Under the pieces are notes generated by a model. That model had not been told where the DNA came from. It saw only the letters and a list, made by a program, of their open reading frames with translations, and searched no databases. A DNA stretch of 64,000 bases, taken from Aestuariirhabdus litorea (GTDB taxonomy: Bacteria > Pseudomonadota > Gammaproteobacteria > Pseudomonadales > Aestuariirhabdaceae). Below, one piece after another: positions 1-7,903 of the stretch. How positions within the stretch are numbered: position 1 is the first letter of the stretch; each line of letters starts with the position of its first letter. Location: positions 124,001 through 188,000 of the forward strand of contig NZ_QWEZ01000001.1 in assembly GCF_003864255.1 (NCBI RefSeq). The letters are read 5' to 3'. A program made the translations under genes and the position numbers.

Positions 1-120
1 CCCCTTGGGCTTCTCCTTGAGCTCTTTACACCAGGCTTCGGACCCCACTTCCGGCGAGCAGGCGCTGATGAAAAAGACGCTGGAGAGCGTCAGTAGCAGT
101 ATCCCGATGGTTCGGTTCAT
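1..120 (-). CDS. DUF3012-type small lipoprotein, 3' end cut by window edge
   Basis: The reading frame starts at the ATG complementary to 118-120 and is still open at base 1, giving the first 40 residues. It opens with a lipoprotein signal peptide ending in the lipobox ISAC (Cys21), followed by SPEVGSEAWCKELKEKPKG, which matches the conserved start of the very short DUF3012 lipoproteins as I remember them. An AGAGG ribosome site lies a few bases upstream. The function of the family is unknown. The gene diverges from hupT. Confidence 0.75.
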   Translation of the reverse strand, partial: MNRTIGILLLTLSSVFFISACSPEVGSEAWCKELKEKPKG

Positions 121-251
121 AATGTACCTCTGTTTTTTTAGGAAGAGACCGGAGGTGTCGGCTCCGCACGGGCGTCAGCACACCTCCCCTTGTCGTCGGT
201 GCTATCATAGCCGATCGGGTTTCGAGAACGCCATAACAGCAGGAAACGGAC

Positions 252-1640
252 ATGGTCAGCGGCAAACACAGAGGCGTCGAATCGCCAGCCCCGCTGGAGA
301 CGGTGGGCAGCAAGGAGAGGCTGTGCCCGGTGCTGGGGGGCGTCACCAGTGCGGCGACCGAGGATGCCTGGCTGGAGGTGATCGAGAAGATGGAGCAGGT
401 CTACTCCCAGCTGATCAGCCATCAAGTGGAGCTGGAGCAGAAGAACGCCGAGCTCGAAAGCGCCTACCAGTTTATCAGCAGTGTGCAAACCGCGATGACC
501 GACCTGCTGATTGTCTGCGACGAGCAGCTGCGTGTTTGCCAGGTTAACCGTGCGTTGATCTCTCTCACAGGGCTCAGCGAGGAGTCTCTGCTGGGGCGTG
601 AGGTGGTCGAGTTGTTCTGCGATGAGTCCCGTAACGCCTTGCGCGATCTGCTGTCCAGGGCGCCGGTGGCACCGGTCTACGACTGCGAGCTCAATATCAA
701 GGGGCGTTATGGTCGGGTGCCGTTGTCGATCAACTGCGCCCGTCGCACCGACAACCGGGAGCGGCTCGATGGTATGGTGCTGATCGGCCGCCACGTGGGC
801 GAGCTCAGGCGCGCCTACGACGAGCTGAACCGCAGTCACGCCGAGCTCATGCTGGCCCAGCAGCAGCTGGTGAATTCCGAGAAGATGGCCTCCCTGGGGC
901 GGCTGGTCGCCGGCGTAGCCCACGAGCTCAACAATCCCATCAGTTTTGTCTACGGCAACACCCACGCTCTGGCGGGTTACGGCAAGCGACTGCAGCAGTT
1001 TTTTGCCGCCCTCAGGGAGAATCCCCAGCCCGAGGAGATGGCACGTCTACGGGAGAGCCTCAGGATCGACCGCCTGGTGGCGGACCTGCCTAACCTGCTC
1101 GACGGCTCCATGGAGGGGGTGGAGCGGGTGCGAGATATTGTATCGGACCTGCGCCAGTTCTCTGCGGGCCAGGGGCAGGAGACAGCCCCCTTTGACCTGG
1201 TGCACGTGGTCGAGACCGCGATTCGCTGGGTGACCAGTGAGCGTGAGGGGGTGGCCAGGGTTAGCCTGGAGGCGCCACCCAGCCTGACCCTGGAGGGGCA
1301 TGCGGGTCATATCCAGCAGTTGTTGATGAACCTGCTGCAAAACGCCCTGGATGCGGTGGAGTCCGTCGAGCAACCGAGTATTGAGGTGCTGCTGGAGCTG
1401 GAAGGGGAGCAGGCACTGTGCCGGGTGCGGGATAACGGCTCCGGCATCGCGGAGACGGACCTGCCCCACCTGTTTGAGCCGTTCTTTACCACCAAGGAGA
1501 TCGGCAAGGGGACCGGACTGGGGCTGGCCCTGAGTTATAACTTTGCAGTGGAGCACGGCGGTGATCTGCAGGCGGAGAACCACCCCCAGGGGGGAGCAAT
1601 CTTCACCCTGAAGCTGCCCCTGCCGGAGGCGAAGCGATGA
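252..1640 (+). CDS. hupT: Soluble PAS sensor histidine kinase of the H2-sensing system (HupT/HoxJ)
   Basis: The 462-residue protein has no membrane segment. An N-terminal helix-rich part leads into a PAS-like domain (about residues 75-180), a coiled linker, and a dimerisation/phosphoacceptor helix with His224 in the context GVAHELNNP. The C-terminal ATPase domain shows an N-box (LLMNLLQNALDAVE), DNGSGIAE, FEPFFTTK and GTGLGLAL. Length and layout fit HupT/HoxJ kinases, which receive the H2 signal from the regulatory hydrogenase rather than binding H2 themselves. Its stop overlaps the start of hupU by 4 bases, so the pair is probably translationally coupled. The expected partner is HupR, encoded at 13.3 kb. 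Confidence 0.88.
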   Translation: MVSGKHRGVESPAPLETVGSKERLCPVLGGVTSAATEDAWLEVIEKMEQVYSQLISHQVELEQKNAELESAYQFISSVQTAMTDLLIVCDEQLRVCQVNRALISLTGLSEESLLGREVVELFCDESRNALRDLLSRAPVAPVYDCELNIKGRYGRVPLSINCARRTDNRERLDGMVLIGRHVGELRRAYDELNRSHAELMLAQQQLVNSEKMASLGRLVAGVAHELNNPISFVYGNTHALAGYGKRLQQFFAALRENPQPEEMARLRESLRIDRLVADLPNLLDGSMEGVERVRDIVSDLRQFSAGQGQETAPFDLVHVVETAIRWVTSEREGVARVSLEAPPSLTLEGHAGHIQQLLMNLLQNALDAVESVEQPSIEVLLELEGEQALCRVRDNGSGIAETDLPHLFEPFFTTKEIGKGTGLGLALSYNFAVEHGGDLQAENHPQGGAIFTLKLPLPEAKR

Positions 1641-2641
1641 AAACCTTTACCCTCTTGTGGTTGCAGGCCTGCGGTTGCGGTGGCTGCACCATGTCCCTGT
1701 TGTGTGCGGAGTCACCGCCCCTGTTTGATCAGCTGCGCTGGCAGGGGATTGAGCTGCTGTGGCACCCGGCCCTGAGCGAGGCCAGTGGTGCCTCGGTGCG
1801 CGACCTGCTGCAGCGCCTCGAAACGGGCGAGCAGCCACTGGATCTGCTCTGTGTGGAGGGGGCCATTGCCCGGGGGCCCCATGGTAGCGGCAACTTTAGC
1901 CGCTTGGCCGGCACCGACCGTTCGATGTTGAGCTGGGTCAAAGCCCTTGCGGGCCGTGCCCGTTATACCCTGGCGGTGGGCAGCTGCGCCGCCTACGGCG
2001 GGGTCAGTGCCAGCGGGGGGAACCCCTCCGATGTCAGTGGCCTGCAGTACGAGGGTGAACGCCTCGGTGGCGTGCTGGGGGCCGATTACCGCTCCGCAGG
2101 GGGGCTGCCGGTGATTAATATATCCGGCTGCCCGATCCATCCCCAGTGGGTGCTGGAGACGATGATGAGCCTGGTGCGGGGGGAGATGGTGCCGGAGGAG
2201 CTCGATGCCCTGGGGCGCCCCCGGCTCTTCAGCGACCACCTGGTGCACCACGGCTGCCCTCGCAACGAATACTACGAATACAAGGCCAGCGCCCAGCAAC
2301 ACTCCCAGCTGGGTTGCCTGATGGAGCATCTGGGGTGCATGGCGACCCAGGCCCATGGGGACTGCAATATTCGCCTGTGGAACGGCGAGGGCTCCTGCAC
2401 CCGCGGTGGCTATGCCTGCATCAACTGTACGGCCCCTGAGTTCGAAGAGCCGGGCTACAGCTTTCTCAGTACCCCCAAGGTGGCGGGCATCCCGATCGGC
2501 CTGCCCACCGATATGCCCAAGGCCTGGTTCGTGGCGCTCTCCTCGCTGTCGAAGGCGGCCACCCCGGCGCGCCTCAGGGAAAACGCGGTGGCTGACCACA
2601 AGCTGGTGGCCCCCAAGATCTACACCAAAAAGAAGCGGTAG
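1637..2641 (+). CDS. hupU: Regulatory (H2-sensing) [NiFe] hydrogenase small subunit
   Basis: This 334-residue Fe-S subunit lacks a Tat signal peptide and starts straight at the proximal-cluster domain (QACGCGGCTMSLLC), as expected for cytoplasmic sensor hydrogenases of the HupU/HoxB type (group 2b). Further cluster ligands include GSCAAYGG, NISGCPIHP, HHGCPRNEYYEYK and the C-terminal run LGCMATQAHGDC to GGYACINC. There is no C-terminal membrane anchor. It lies between the kinase and hupV, with 4-base and 5-base junctions. The complex should split H2 slowly and report its presence to HupT. Confidence 0.9.
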   Translation: MKTFTLLWLQACGCGGCTMSLLCAESPPLFDQLRWQGIELLWHPALSEASGASVRDLLQRLETGEQPLDLLCVEGAIARGPHGSGNFSRLAGTDRSMLSWVKALAGRARYTLAVGSCAAYGGVSASGGNPSDVSGLQYEGERLGGVLGADYRSAGGLPVINISGCPIHPQWVLETMMSLVRGEMVPEELDALGRPRLFSDHLVHHGCPRNEYYEYKASAQQHSQLGCLMEHLGCMATQAHGDCNIRLWNGEGSCTRGGYACINCTAPEFEEPGYSFLSTPKVAGIPIGLPTDMPKAWFVALSSLSKAATPARLRENAVADHKLVAPKIYTKKKR

Positions 2642-2646
2642 CAACT

Positions 2647-4098
2647 GTGAGTCAACGAATTATTGGTCCCTTTAGTCGGGTCGAGGGCAACCTGGAGCTG
2701 CGCTTACAGATAGAGGACAACCGGGTGCGGGAGGCGCGGGTGTCGTCGCAGATGTACCGCGGTTTCGAGCGGATGCTGGTGGGACGTAAACCCCAGGATG
2801 CGCTGGTGATCACCCCGCGGATCTGCGGCATCTGTTCGGTTTCGCAGTCGGTGGCGGCGGCGTCGGCACTGGCCATCCTCAGCGGGGCCACGCCGCCCCC
2901 CAACGGCGAACTGGCCACCAACCTGATCCACGGCTGCGAGAACCTGGCCGATCTGCTCACCCATTTCTACCTGTTTTTTATGCCCGACTTCGCCAACCCT
3001 GCCTACCGGGACGAGCCCTGGTACGGGGAGGCGGCCGGTCGTTTCCGCGCGCTCGAGGGGGAGGCCGCGGCGGAAGCCCTGCGCGCCCGTGCCGAGTTGC
3101 TGCACCTGATCGGCCTGCTGGCGGGCAAATGGCCCCATAGCCTGGCGATCCAGCCGGGCGGGACCACCCGCTCTGTCGATGCAGGGGAGCGCCTGCGCCT
3201 GCTCTCCATCCTGCGACGTTTCCGCGCCTTTCTGGAGAAGGTGACCTTCGGTGCCCCCCTCGAAGCGCTGGTTGAACTGGACAGTGCCGGGCAGCTGCAG
3301 CGCTGGTCCCAATCCCCGGCCGTGGCCGCCAGCGATATGGGGCGCTTTCTCGACCTATCCGAACGGCTCGGTCTGTCGGCACTGGGCAAAGGGGGTGGGC
3401 GCTTTATGAGCTACGGCGCCTATCCGCAGGCGGGGGCGCACCTGTTTTCCAGCGGCCTCTTCAGCGACGCGCTTAAGGTGCTGGATACCGAGGCCATCGC
3501 CGAGGATGTCAGTCACAGCTGGATGCGCCCCGCGCCGCCGTTGCACCCCCGCAACGGGGAGACCCAGCCCCTGGCTGACCGCGCCTCCGCCTACAGCTGG
3601 TGCAAGGCACCGCGGCTGGACGGACAGGTGGTGGAGGTGGGGGCGCTGGCGCGGCAGCTGGTGGATGGTAACCCGCTGGCGCTGGACCTGAATGCCACGG
3701 AGGGGGCCAATGTTCACAGCCGGGTGGTGATGCGTCTGTGGGAGATGGCGCGCCTGCTGCTGGCGATGGAAGACTGGGCCGACGCCCTGGTGCCCAACGA
3801 GCCCTTTTTCCGGGCCGGCCTCTCGGCGCCCCAGGAGGGTGAAGCGGTGGGTATGGTGGAGGCGGCGCGGGGCAGCCTGGGACACTGGATGCGTGTGCGC
3901 AACGGCCTCATCGACCACTACCAGATCATCGCCCCCACCAGCTGGAACTTCTCGCCACGGGATGCCAACGGGCAGCCCGGCGCCCTCGAGCAGGCCCTGC
4001 GCGATGCCCCGGTGCGGGCGCTGGATGGAGAAAATCCGGTGGCGGTGCAGCACATTGTGCGCTCCTTCGACCCCTGTATGGCCTGCACCGTCCATTGA
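2647..4098 (+). CDS. hupV: Regulatory [NiFe] hydrogenase large subunit
   Basis: The 483-residue subunit begins at GTG. The N-terminal nickel motif reads RICGICSVSQ (Cys60, Cys63), with Gln67 where catalytic hydrogenases have His. The C-terminal nickel motif is SFDPCMACTVH and the chain ends exactly at that His483, with no cleavable tail. Both traits are typical of sensor hydrogenases (HupV/HoxC), which mature without an endopeptidase. It partners HupU. The next gene is 470 bases away, so the hupTUV unit ends here; I saw no convincing intrinsic terminator after it. Confidence 0.9.
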   Translation: MSQRIIGPFSRVEGNLELRLQIEDNRVREARVSSQMYRGFERMLVGRKPQDALVITPRICGICSVSQSVAAASALAILSGATPPPNGELATNLIHGCENLADLLTHFYLFFMPDFANPAYRDEPWYGEAAGRFRALEGEAAAEALRARAELLHLIGLLAGKWPHSLAIQPGGTTRSVDAGERLRLLSILRRFRAFLEKVTFGAPLEALVELDSAGQLQRWSQSPAVAASDMGRFLDLSERLGLSALGKGGGRFMSYGAYPQAGAHLFSSGLFSDALKVLDTEAIAEDVSHSWMRPAPPLHPRNGETQPLADRASAYSWCKAPRLDGQVVEVGALARQLVDGNPLALDLNATEGANVHSRVVMRLWEMARLLLAMEDWADALVPNEPFFRAGLSAPQEGEAVGMVEAARGSLGHWMRVRNGLIDHYQIIAPTSWNFSPRDANGQPGALEQALRDAPVRALDGENPVAVQHIVRSFDPCMACTVH

Positions 4099-4341
4099 CC
4101 GGATCGCAGGGCATGTCAGCCGTCCTTCTGTATAGCGGGTTCCATTGGGGCGCCGACCGTTAGGGGTTCTTCCCCTCCCCCCATTCCTGTGCGCCTTCAT
4201 GAATGAGCCACTCGCCCCGCCCGTCACTGGCGTTTAATTCCCCCTGTGCCTTTACTTGGGTGGTAGCGAAGTATCCATGCTTTGGTCTAAAAGTGGAAAC
4301 TGACTTACTTGATCTCTTCGGCTGTCATTACAGGGTATGTT

Positions 4342-4354
4342 TATTAAATTATTG
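4342..4354 (+). promoter_or_regulatory. Candidate IHF site upstream of the hydrogenase promoter
   Basis: TATTAAATTATTG matches the IHF core WATCAANNNNTTR at all defined positions but one. It sits in an AT-rich patch (about 4336-4385) that stands out in this GC-rich region, about 43 bases before the sigma-54 promoter. DNA bending by IHF between activator sites and a sigma-54 promoter is established for hydrogenase operons. The rest of the 4099-4341 gap shows no gene, and I found no clear activator palindrome. Confidence 0.35.
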
Positions 4355-4396
4355 TTAATAAAAGGTATTTTGTTTTTATTTTCGCGTTCTTATAGG

Positions 4397-4412
4397 TGGC
4401 GTGCTTTTTGCT
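4397..4412 (+). promoter_or_regulatory. Sigma-54 (-24/-12) promoter of the hyb operon
   Basis: TGGCGTGCTTTTTGCT carries the invariant GG and GC dinucleotides at the required spacing and matches the consensus TGGCACGNNNNTTGCW closely. The start point would be near 4424, leaving a leader of about 145 bases before hybO at 4569. The locus encodes its own NtrC-family activator with an intact GAFTGA loop, which supports sigma-54 use. Confidence 0.75.
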
Positions 4413-4568
4413 TTAGCTATTGATCCGGGTTGGATTTGATAACCAAGTTTTCATTTTTTTCCCAGGGGTTAAAACAATGACCGTAGGGTGCACCCGGCCT
4501 GGGGGTGGGTGAGTTCGCCGCACAGCGAGCCGGGGCACTGAAACGCGATGGGCTAGAGGAAGCGCACG

Positions 4569-5702
4569 ATGACACACGACCGTGAAATAGAGGATTTGGC
4601 GAGCCGCTTGGGGGTGACTCGCCGGACATTCATGAAATTCTGTACCGGCATGGCGGCCACCCTGGGGCTTTCCGGTGGCGCAGCGATCCAGCTGGCCCAC
4701 GCCGTTGCCCAGCAACGCCGGCCCTCGGTGATCTGGCTCTCTGGACAGGAGTGCACCGGCTGTACCGAGTCCTTGCTGCGCAGCACCCATCCGACCCTCG
4801 AAACCCTGATCCTGGACCAGATCTCGTTGGATTACAGCGAGGCGCTGAGCGCCGCCGCCGGCCACCAGGCCGAAGAGGCCAAGCACACGGCGATGAAGGA
4901 GAACTGGGGCAAGTATCTGCTGGTGGTGGAGGGTTCCATCCCCACTAAAGATGGCGGTATCTACTGCAAGATCGCCGGCAAGACCATGCTGGAGCACGTC
5001 AAGGAGGCGGCCGAGGGGGCTGCCGCCATCGTCGCGATCGGCTCCTGCGCCTCCTGGGGTGGCGTGCCCTCGGCCGGCCCCAATCCCACCGGTGCCACAC
5101 CGGTGCATGAGATCCTGCCCGACAAGACCATCATCAATATTCCGGGCTGTCCCCCCAACCCCTACAACTTCCTCTCCACGGTGATGCAGTTCCTCACCTA
5201 TGGCACCCTGCCGGAGCTGGACCAGCTCAACCGTCCCAAGTTTGCCTATGGTCGCCTGATCCACGAGAACTGCGAGCGCCGCGCCCACTTCGATGCGGGA
5301 CGTTTTGCAACCGAGTTTGGGGATGATGGCCACCGCGCCGGCTGGTGCCTCTACAAGCTCGGGTGCAAGGGCCCCGAAACCTTCGCCAACTGTCCCTCCA
5401 TCGAGTTCGGCGATGTGGGCGGTGGTGCCTGGCCCGTGGGCGTGGGAGCGCCCTGCTTCGGCTGTACCGAGAAGGGCGTCGGTTTTGAGAAGGCGCTGTA
5501 CGACCTCGCCACCGTCACCACCCATACCCCGCCCGATATGCTGCCGCCGGTCGCTCCGGTGCAGGGTGAGGGTGCCAGTGCCGGTGCCGCTGCGCTGCTG
5601 GGCGCGGTAGCCGGTGCCGTAGTCGGTGCGACCGCCATGACGGTGCGTCAACTGGGGCGCAGCGAAGGGGCTGAATCCTCCTCTCACACTGACGACAACT
5701 AA
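4569..5702 (+). CDS. hybO: Uptake [NiFe] hydrogenase small subunit, Hyd-2 type (HybO)
   Basis: The 377-residue precursor has a Tat signal (RRTFMK, residues 18-23) with likely cleavage after AHA at about residue 45. A C-terminal hydrophobic anchor (about 338-360, Ala/Gly/Val-rich) is followed by a charged tail. Proximal-cluster ligands lie in ECTGCTES (Cys62, Cys65), GSCASWGG (Cys160) and IPGCPPNP. Gly64 and Gly165 occupy the two places where oxygen-tolerant enzymes carry extra cysteines, so a standard [4Fe-4S] proximal cluster is expected. Later clusters use HENCERRAHFD, LGCKGPETFANC and PCFGCTE. It heads the operon behind a sigma-54 promoter, with a GAGGA ribosome site. Confidence 0.92.
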   Translation: MTHDREIEDLASRLGVTRRTFMKFCTGMAATLGLSGGAAIQLAHAVAQQRRPSVIWLSGQECTGCTESLLRSTHPTLETLILDQISLDYSEALSAAAGHQAEEAKHTAMKENWGKYLLVVEGSIPTKDGGIYCKIAGKTMLEHVKEAAEGAAAIVAIGSCASWGGVPSAGPNPTGATPVHEILPDKTIINIPGCPPNPYNFLSTVMQFLTYGTLPELDQLNRPKFAYGRLIHENCERRAHFDAGRFATEFGDDGHRAGWCLYKLGCKGPETFANCPSIEFGDVGGGAWPVGVGAPCFGCTEKGVGFEKALYDLATVTTHTPPDMLPPVAPVQGEGASAGAAALLGAVAGAVVGATAMTVRQLGRSEGAESSSHTDDN

Positions 5703-5716
5703 GGCCGGGGGGATCT

Positions 5717-6688
5717 ATGAAACGACGTGATTTTCTCAAGGCGGCGGGTACCGGGGCGCTGATCGCCACCAGTGCCGGAACCGCTTCGGCGCGGGACAAC
5801 CTGCCGGTATCGGAGGAGGCCGTGGGCATGCTCTACGACGCCACCCTCTGTATCGGCTGTCGTGCCTGTGTGGTCAAGTGCAAAGAGATCAACGAGATGC
5901 CTCCCGAGCTGGTAGAGGGGGCCGAGCAGTGGGATATGGCAGAGGAGCTGTCGGCCGACACCCTCACCATCATCCAGGCCTACAATGGCGCCACCGGCGG
6001 TAACGCCGCCCGACTGGAGGATGGCACTTTCTCCTTCAGCAAGCGCCAGTGCATGCACTGTGTGGATGCCGGCTGTGTTTCCGTGTGTCCGGTCAAGGCG
6101 ATGAAGAAGGACCCCAAAACCGGTATCGTCAGCCACGACCCCGACGCCTGCATTGGTTGTCGTTACTGTGTGATGGCCTGTCCCTACAACGTGCCCAAAT
6201 ACGAGTACGATGAGGCCTTCGGCCAGATCCAGAAGTGCCAGCTCTGCAACCAGAAGGGGGTGGAGCGGATCGATCAGGGCCAGATCACCGGCTGTACCGA
6301 GGTCTGCCCCACCGGCGCCAATATCTTTGGCACCCGCAAGGAGTTGCTGGCCGAGGCCAAGCGCCGACTGCAGCTGAAAAAGGGCGATACCTACCGCTAC
6401 CAACTCAGCAGTATCGACTCCCCCCACACCTACGAGACTCAGGTCAAGGCGGACTACCAGCAGCACATCTTCGGTGAAAAGGAGGGAGGGGGTACCCAGG
6501 TGCTGGTGCTGGCGGGGACGCCGATCACCAACCTGGGCTTGCCGGAACTGCCGGAACGATCCTACGCGGCCAACTCCGAGACAGTACAGCACACCCTCTA
6601 CGGCGGCATGATCGCACCGGCGGGCATCCTGGCGGGGCTGATCTACCTGGCTCGCCGCAACACCAAGGGAGGTGACCACGATGAGTAA
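5717..6688 (+). CDS. hybA: Hydrogenase Fe-S electron-transfer subunit HybA
   Basis: The 323-residue protein starts with a Tat signal (KRRDFLKAAG, cleavage near ASA). It carries four ferredoxin-type cysteine groups: CIGCRACVVKC, CMHCVDAGCVSVCP, CIGCRYCVMACP and CQLC with CTEVCP. A hydrophobic helix near the C-terminus (about 292-313) anchors it. HybA passes electrons from the small subunit to the membrane protein HybB. Its presence, and the absence of a HupC-type cytochrome b gene, place this enzyme with the Hyd-2 (HybOABC) class. It overlaps hybB by 8 bases. Confidence 0.9.
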   Translation: MKRRDFLKAAGTGALIATSAGTASARDNLPVSEEAVGMLYDATLCIGCRACVVKCKEINEMPPELVEGAEQWDMAEELSADTLTIIQAYNGATGGNAARLEDGTFSFSKRQCMHCVDAGCVSVCPVKAMKKDPKTGIVSHDPDACIGCRYCVMACPYNVPKYEYDEAFGQIQKCQLCNQKGVERIDQGQITGCTEVCPTGANIFGTRKELLAEAKRRLQLKKGDTYRYQLSSIDSPHTYETQVKADYQQHIFGEKEGGGTQVLVLAGTPITNLGLPELPERSYAANSETVQHTLYGGMIAPAGILAGLIYLARRNTKGGDHDE

Positions 6689-7823
6689 TCAGTATCAACG
6701 GCTGGATCACAAGATTGTTACCCTTCCGTTTGTGTTCCTGTGTCTGCTGATCGGCATCACGGCGCTGATTCTGGTCGAGCGCTTTGTGTTTGGCCTGGGA
6801 GCGGTGACCAATCTTAATGATGGTTACCCCTGGGGGGTCTGGGTCGTTTATGACGTCATCATCGGCACTGGCTTCGCCACCGGTGGCTGGGCGTTGGCGA
6901 TGGTGGTCTATATCGCCAACAAGGGCAAATACCACCCGCTGGTCCGCCCTGCACTGCTGGCCAGCCTGTTCGGCTACAGCCTGGGTGCTTTCTCTGCCTT
7001 CGTCGATATGGGGCGTTACTGGCAGGCCTACAACATGTTCCTGCCCTGGCAAATGAACTTCAACTCGGTGATGCTGGAGGTGGGGCTCTGTGTGACCGCC
7101 TACACCATCATCCTGGTGTTGGAGTTTGCGCCGGCCTTCCTGGATCGCTTCAAGGCACCGCGCCTTAAGGAGCTGCTGGACCGCTGGCTATTCGTGATCC
7201 TGGGGCTGGGGGTCTTGCTGCCGGCCATGCACCAGTCCTCCCTCGGCTCCATGCTGATCGCCGCCGGCCACAAGGTGGATCCGCTCTGGCAGTCGGTCTC
7301 GCTGCAGCCTCTGTTTGCGCTGATCACCGCCATCGCCATGGGTTTCTCCATCGTCATCTTCGAGGCGTCGCTGGTGACCGCCGGTTATCGTCGCCCTTCG
7401 GAGACCCATCTGCTGAAGGGGCTGGGCAAGATCATCGTTTACCTGCTGGTGGGCTATTTCGTGCTGCGTTTTGGCGACCTGCTGCTGCGCGGAGAGCTGG
7501 GACGCGCCTTCGCCGGCGATTTGCGGGGCAATATGTTCCTTATTGAAACCCTGCTGTTCCTGACGCCGCTGGTGATCCTGCTGTCGCCCAAACGCCGCAG
7601 CAGTGGTGCGCAGCTGATGATCGCCGCGGTCAGCCTGCTGCTGGCCGGTGCCCTGTTCCGCGCCAACGCCTTCATGATCGCCTGGCACCCGGGGGGAGGC
7701 TACGTCTACTTCCCCTCCACCAAGGAGTTATTGCTGAGCATCGGCTTTATCGCCATCGAGCTGGCCGGCTACCTGGCCATCGTCAAATGGCTGCCGGTAC
7801 TGCCCAAAGTAGAGCACGCCTGA
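6681..7823 (+). CDS. hybB: NrfD-family membrane subunit HybB (quinone-linked)
   Basis: This is a polytopic membrane protein of 380 residues with about ten hydrophobic helices and the family signature around LNDGYPWGVWVVYDV. The chosen ATG at 6681 has a strong GGAGGT site seven bases upstream; an in-frame GTG at 6672 would lie inside that ribosome site. NrfD/HybB proteins have no heme and exchange electrons and protons with the quinone pool, so the enzyme should reduce quinone with H2, or run in reverse. It lies between hybA and hybC as in the E. coli hyb operon. Confidence 0.9.
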   Translation: MSNQYQRLDHKIVTLPFVFLCLLIGITALILVERFVFGLGAVTNLNDGYPWGVWVVYDVIIGTGFATGGWALAMVVYIANKGKYHPLVRPALLASLFGYSLGAFSAFVDMGRYWQAYNMFLPWQMNFNSVMLEVGLCVTAYTIILVLEFAPAFLDRFKAPRLKELLDRWLFVILGLGVLLPAMHQSSLGSMLIAAGHKVDPLWQSVSLQPLFALITAIAMGFSIVIFEASLVTAGYRRPSETHLLKGLGKIIVYLLVGYFVLRFGDLLLRGELGRAFAGDLRGNMFLIETLLFLTPLVILLSPKRRSSGAQLMIAAVSLLLAGALFRANAFMIAWHPGGGYVYFPSTKELLLSIGFIAIELAGYLAIVKWLPVLPKVEHA

Positions 7824-7903
7824 GCCCGGCTCGGCACCAGAAAACATTGAATTGATCGCGGCGCCCCGGGGCGTCGCATCCCAAGAGACACAGGAGAGTA
7901 ACC

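Noticed and set aside
138-965. Minus-strand frame opposite hupT
   Set aside because: Shadow of the kinase gene, without any domain or signal.
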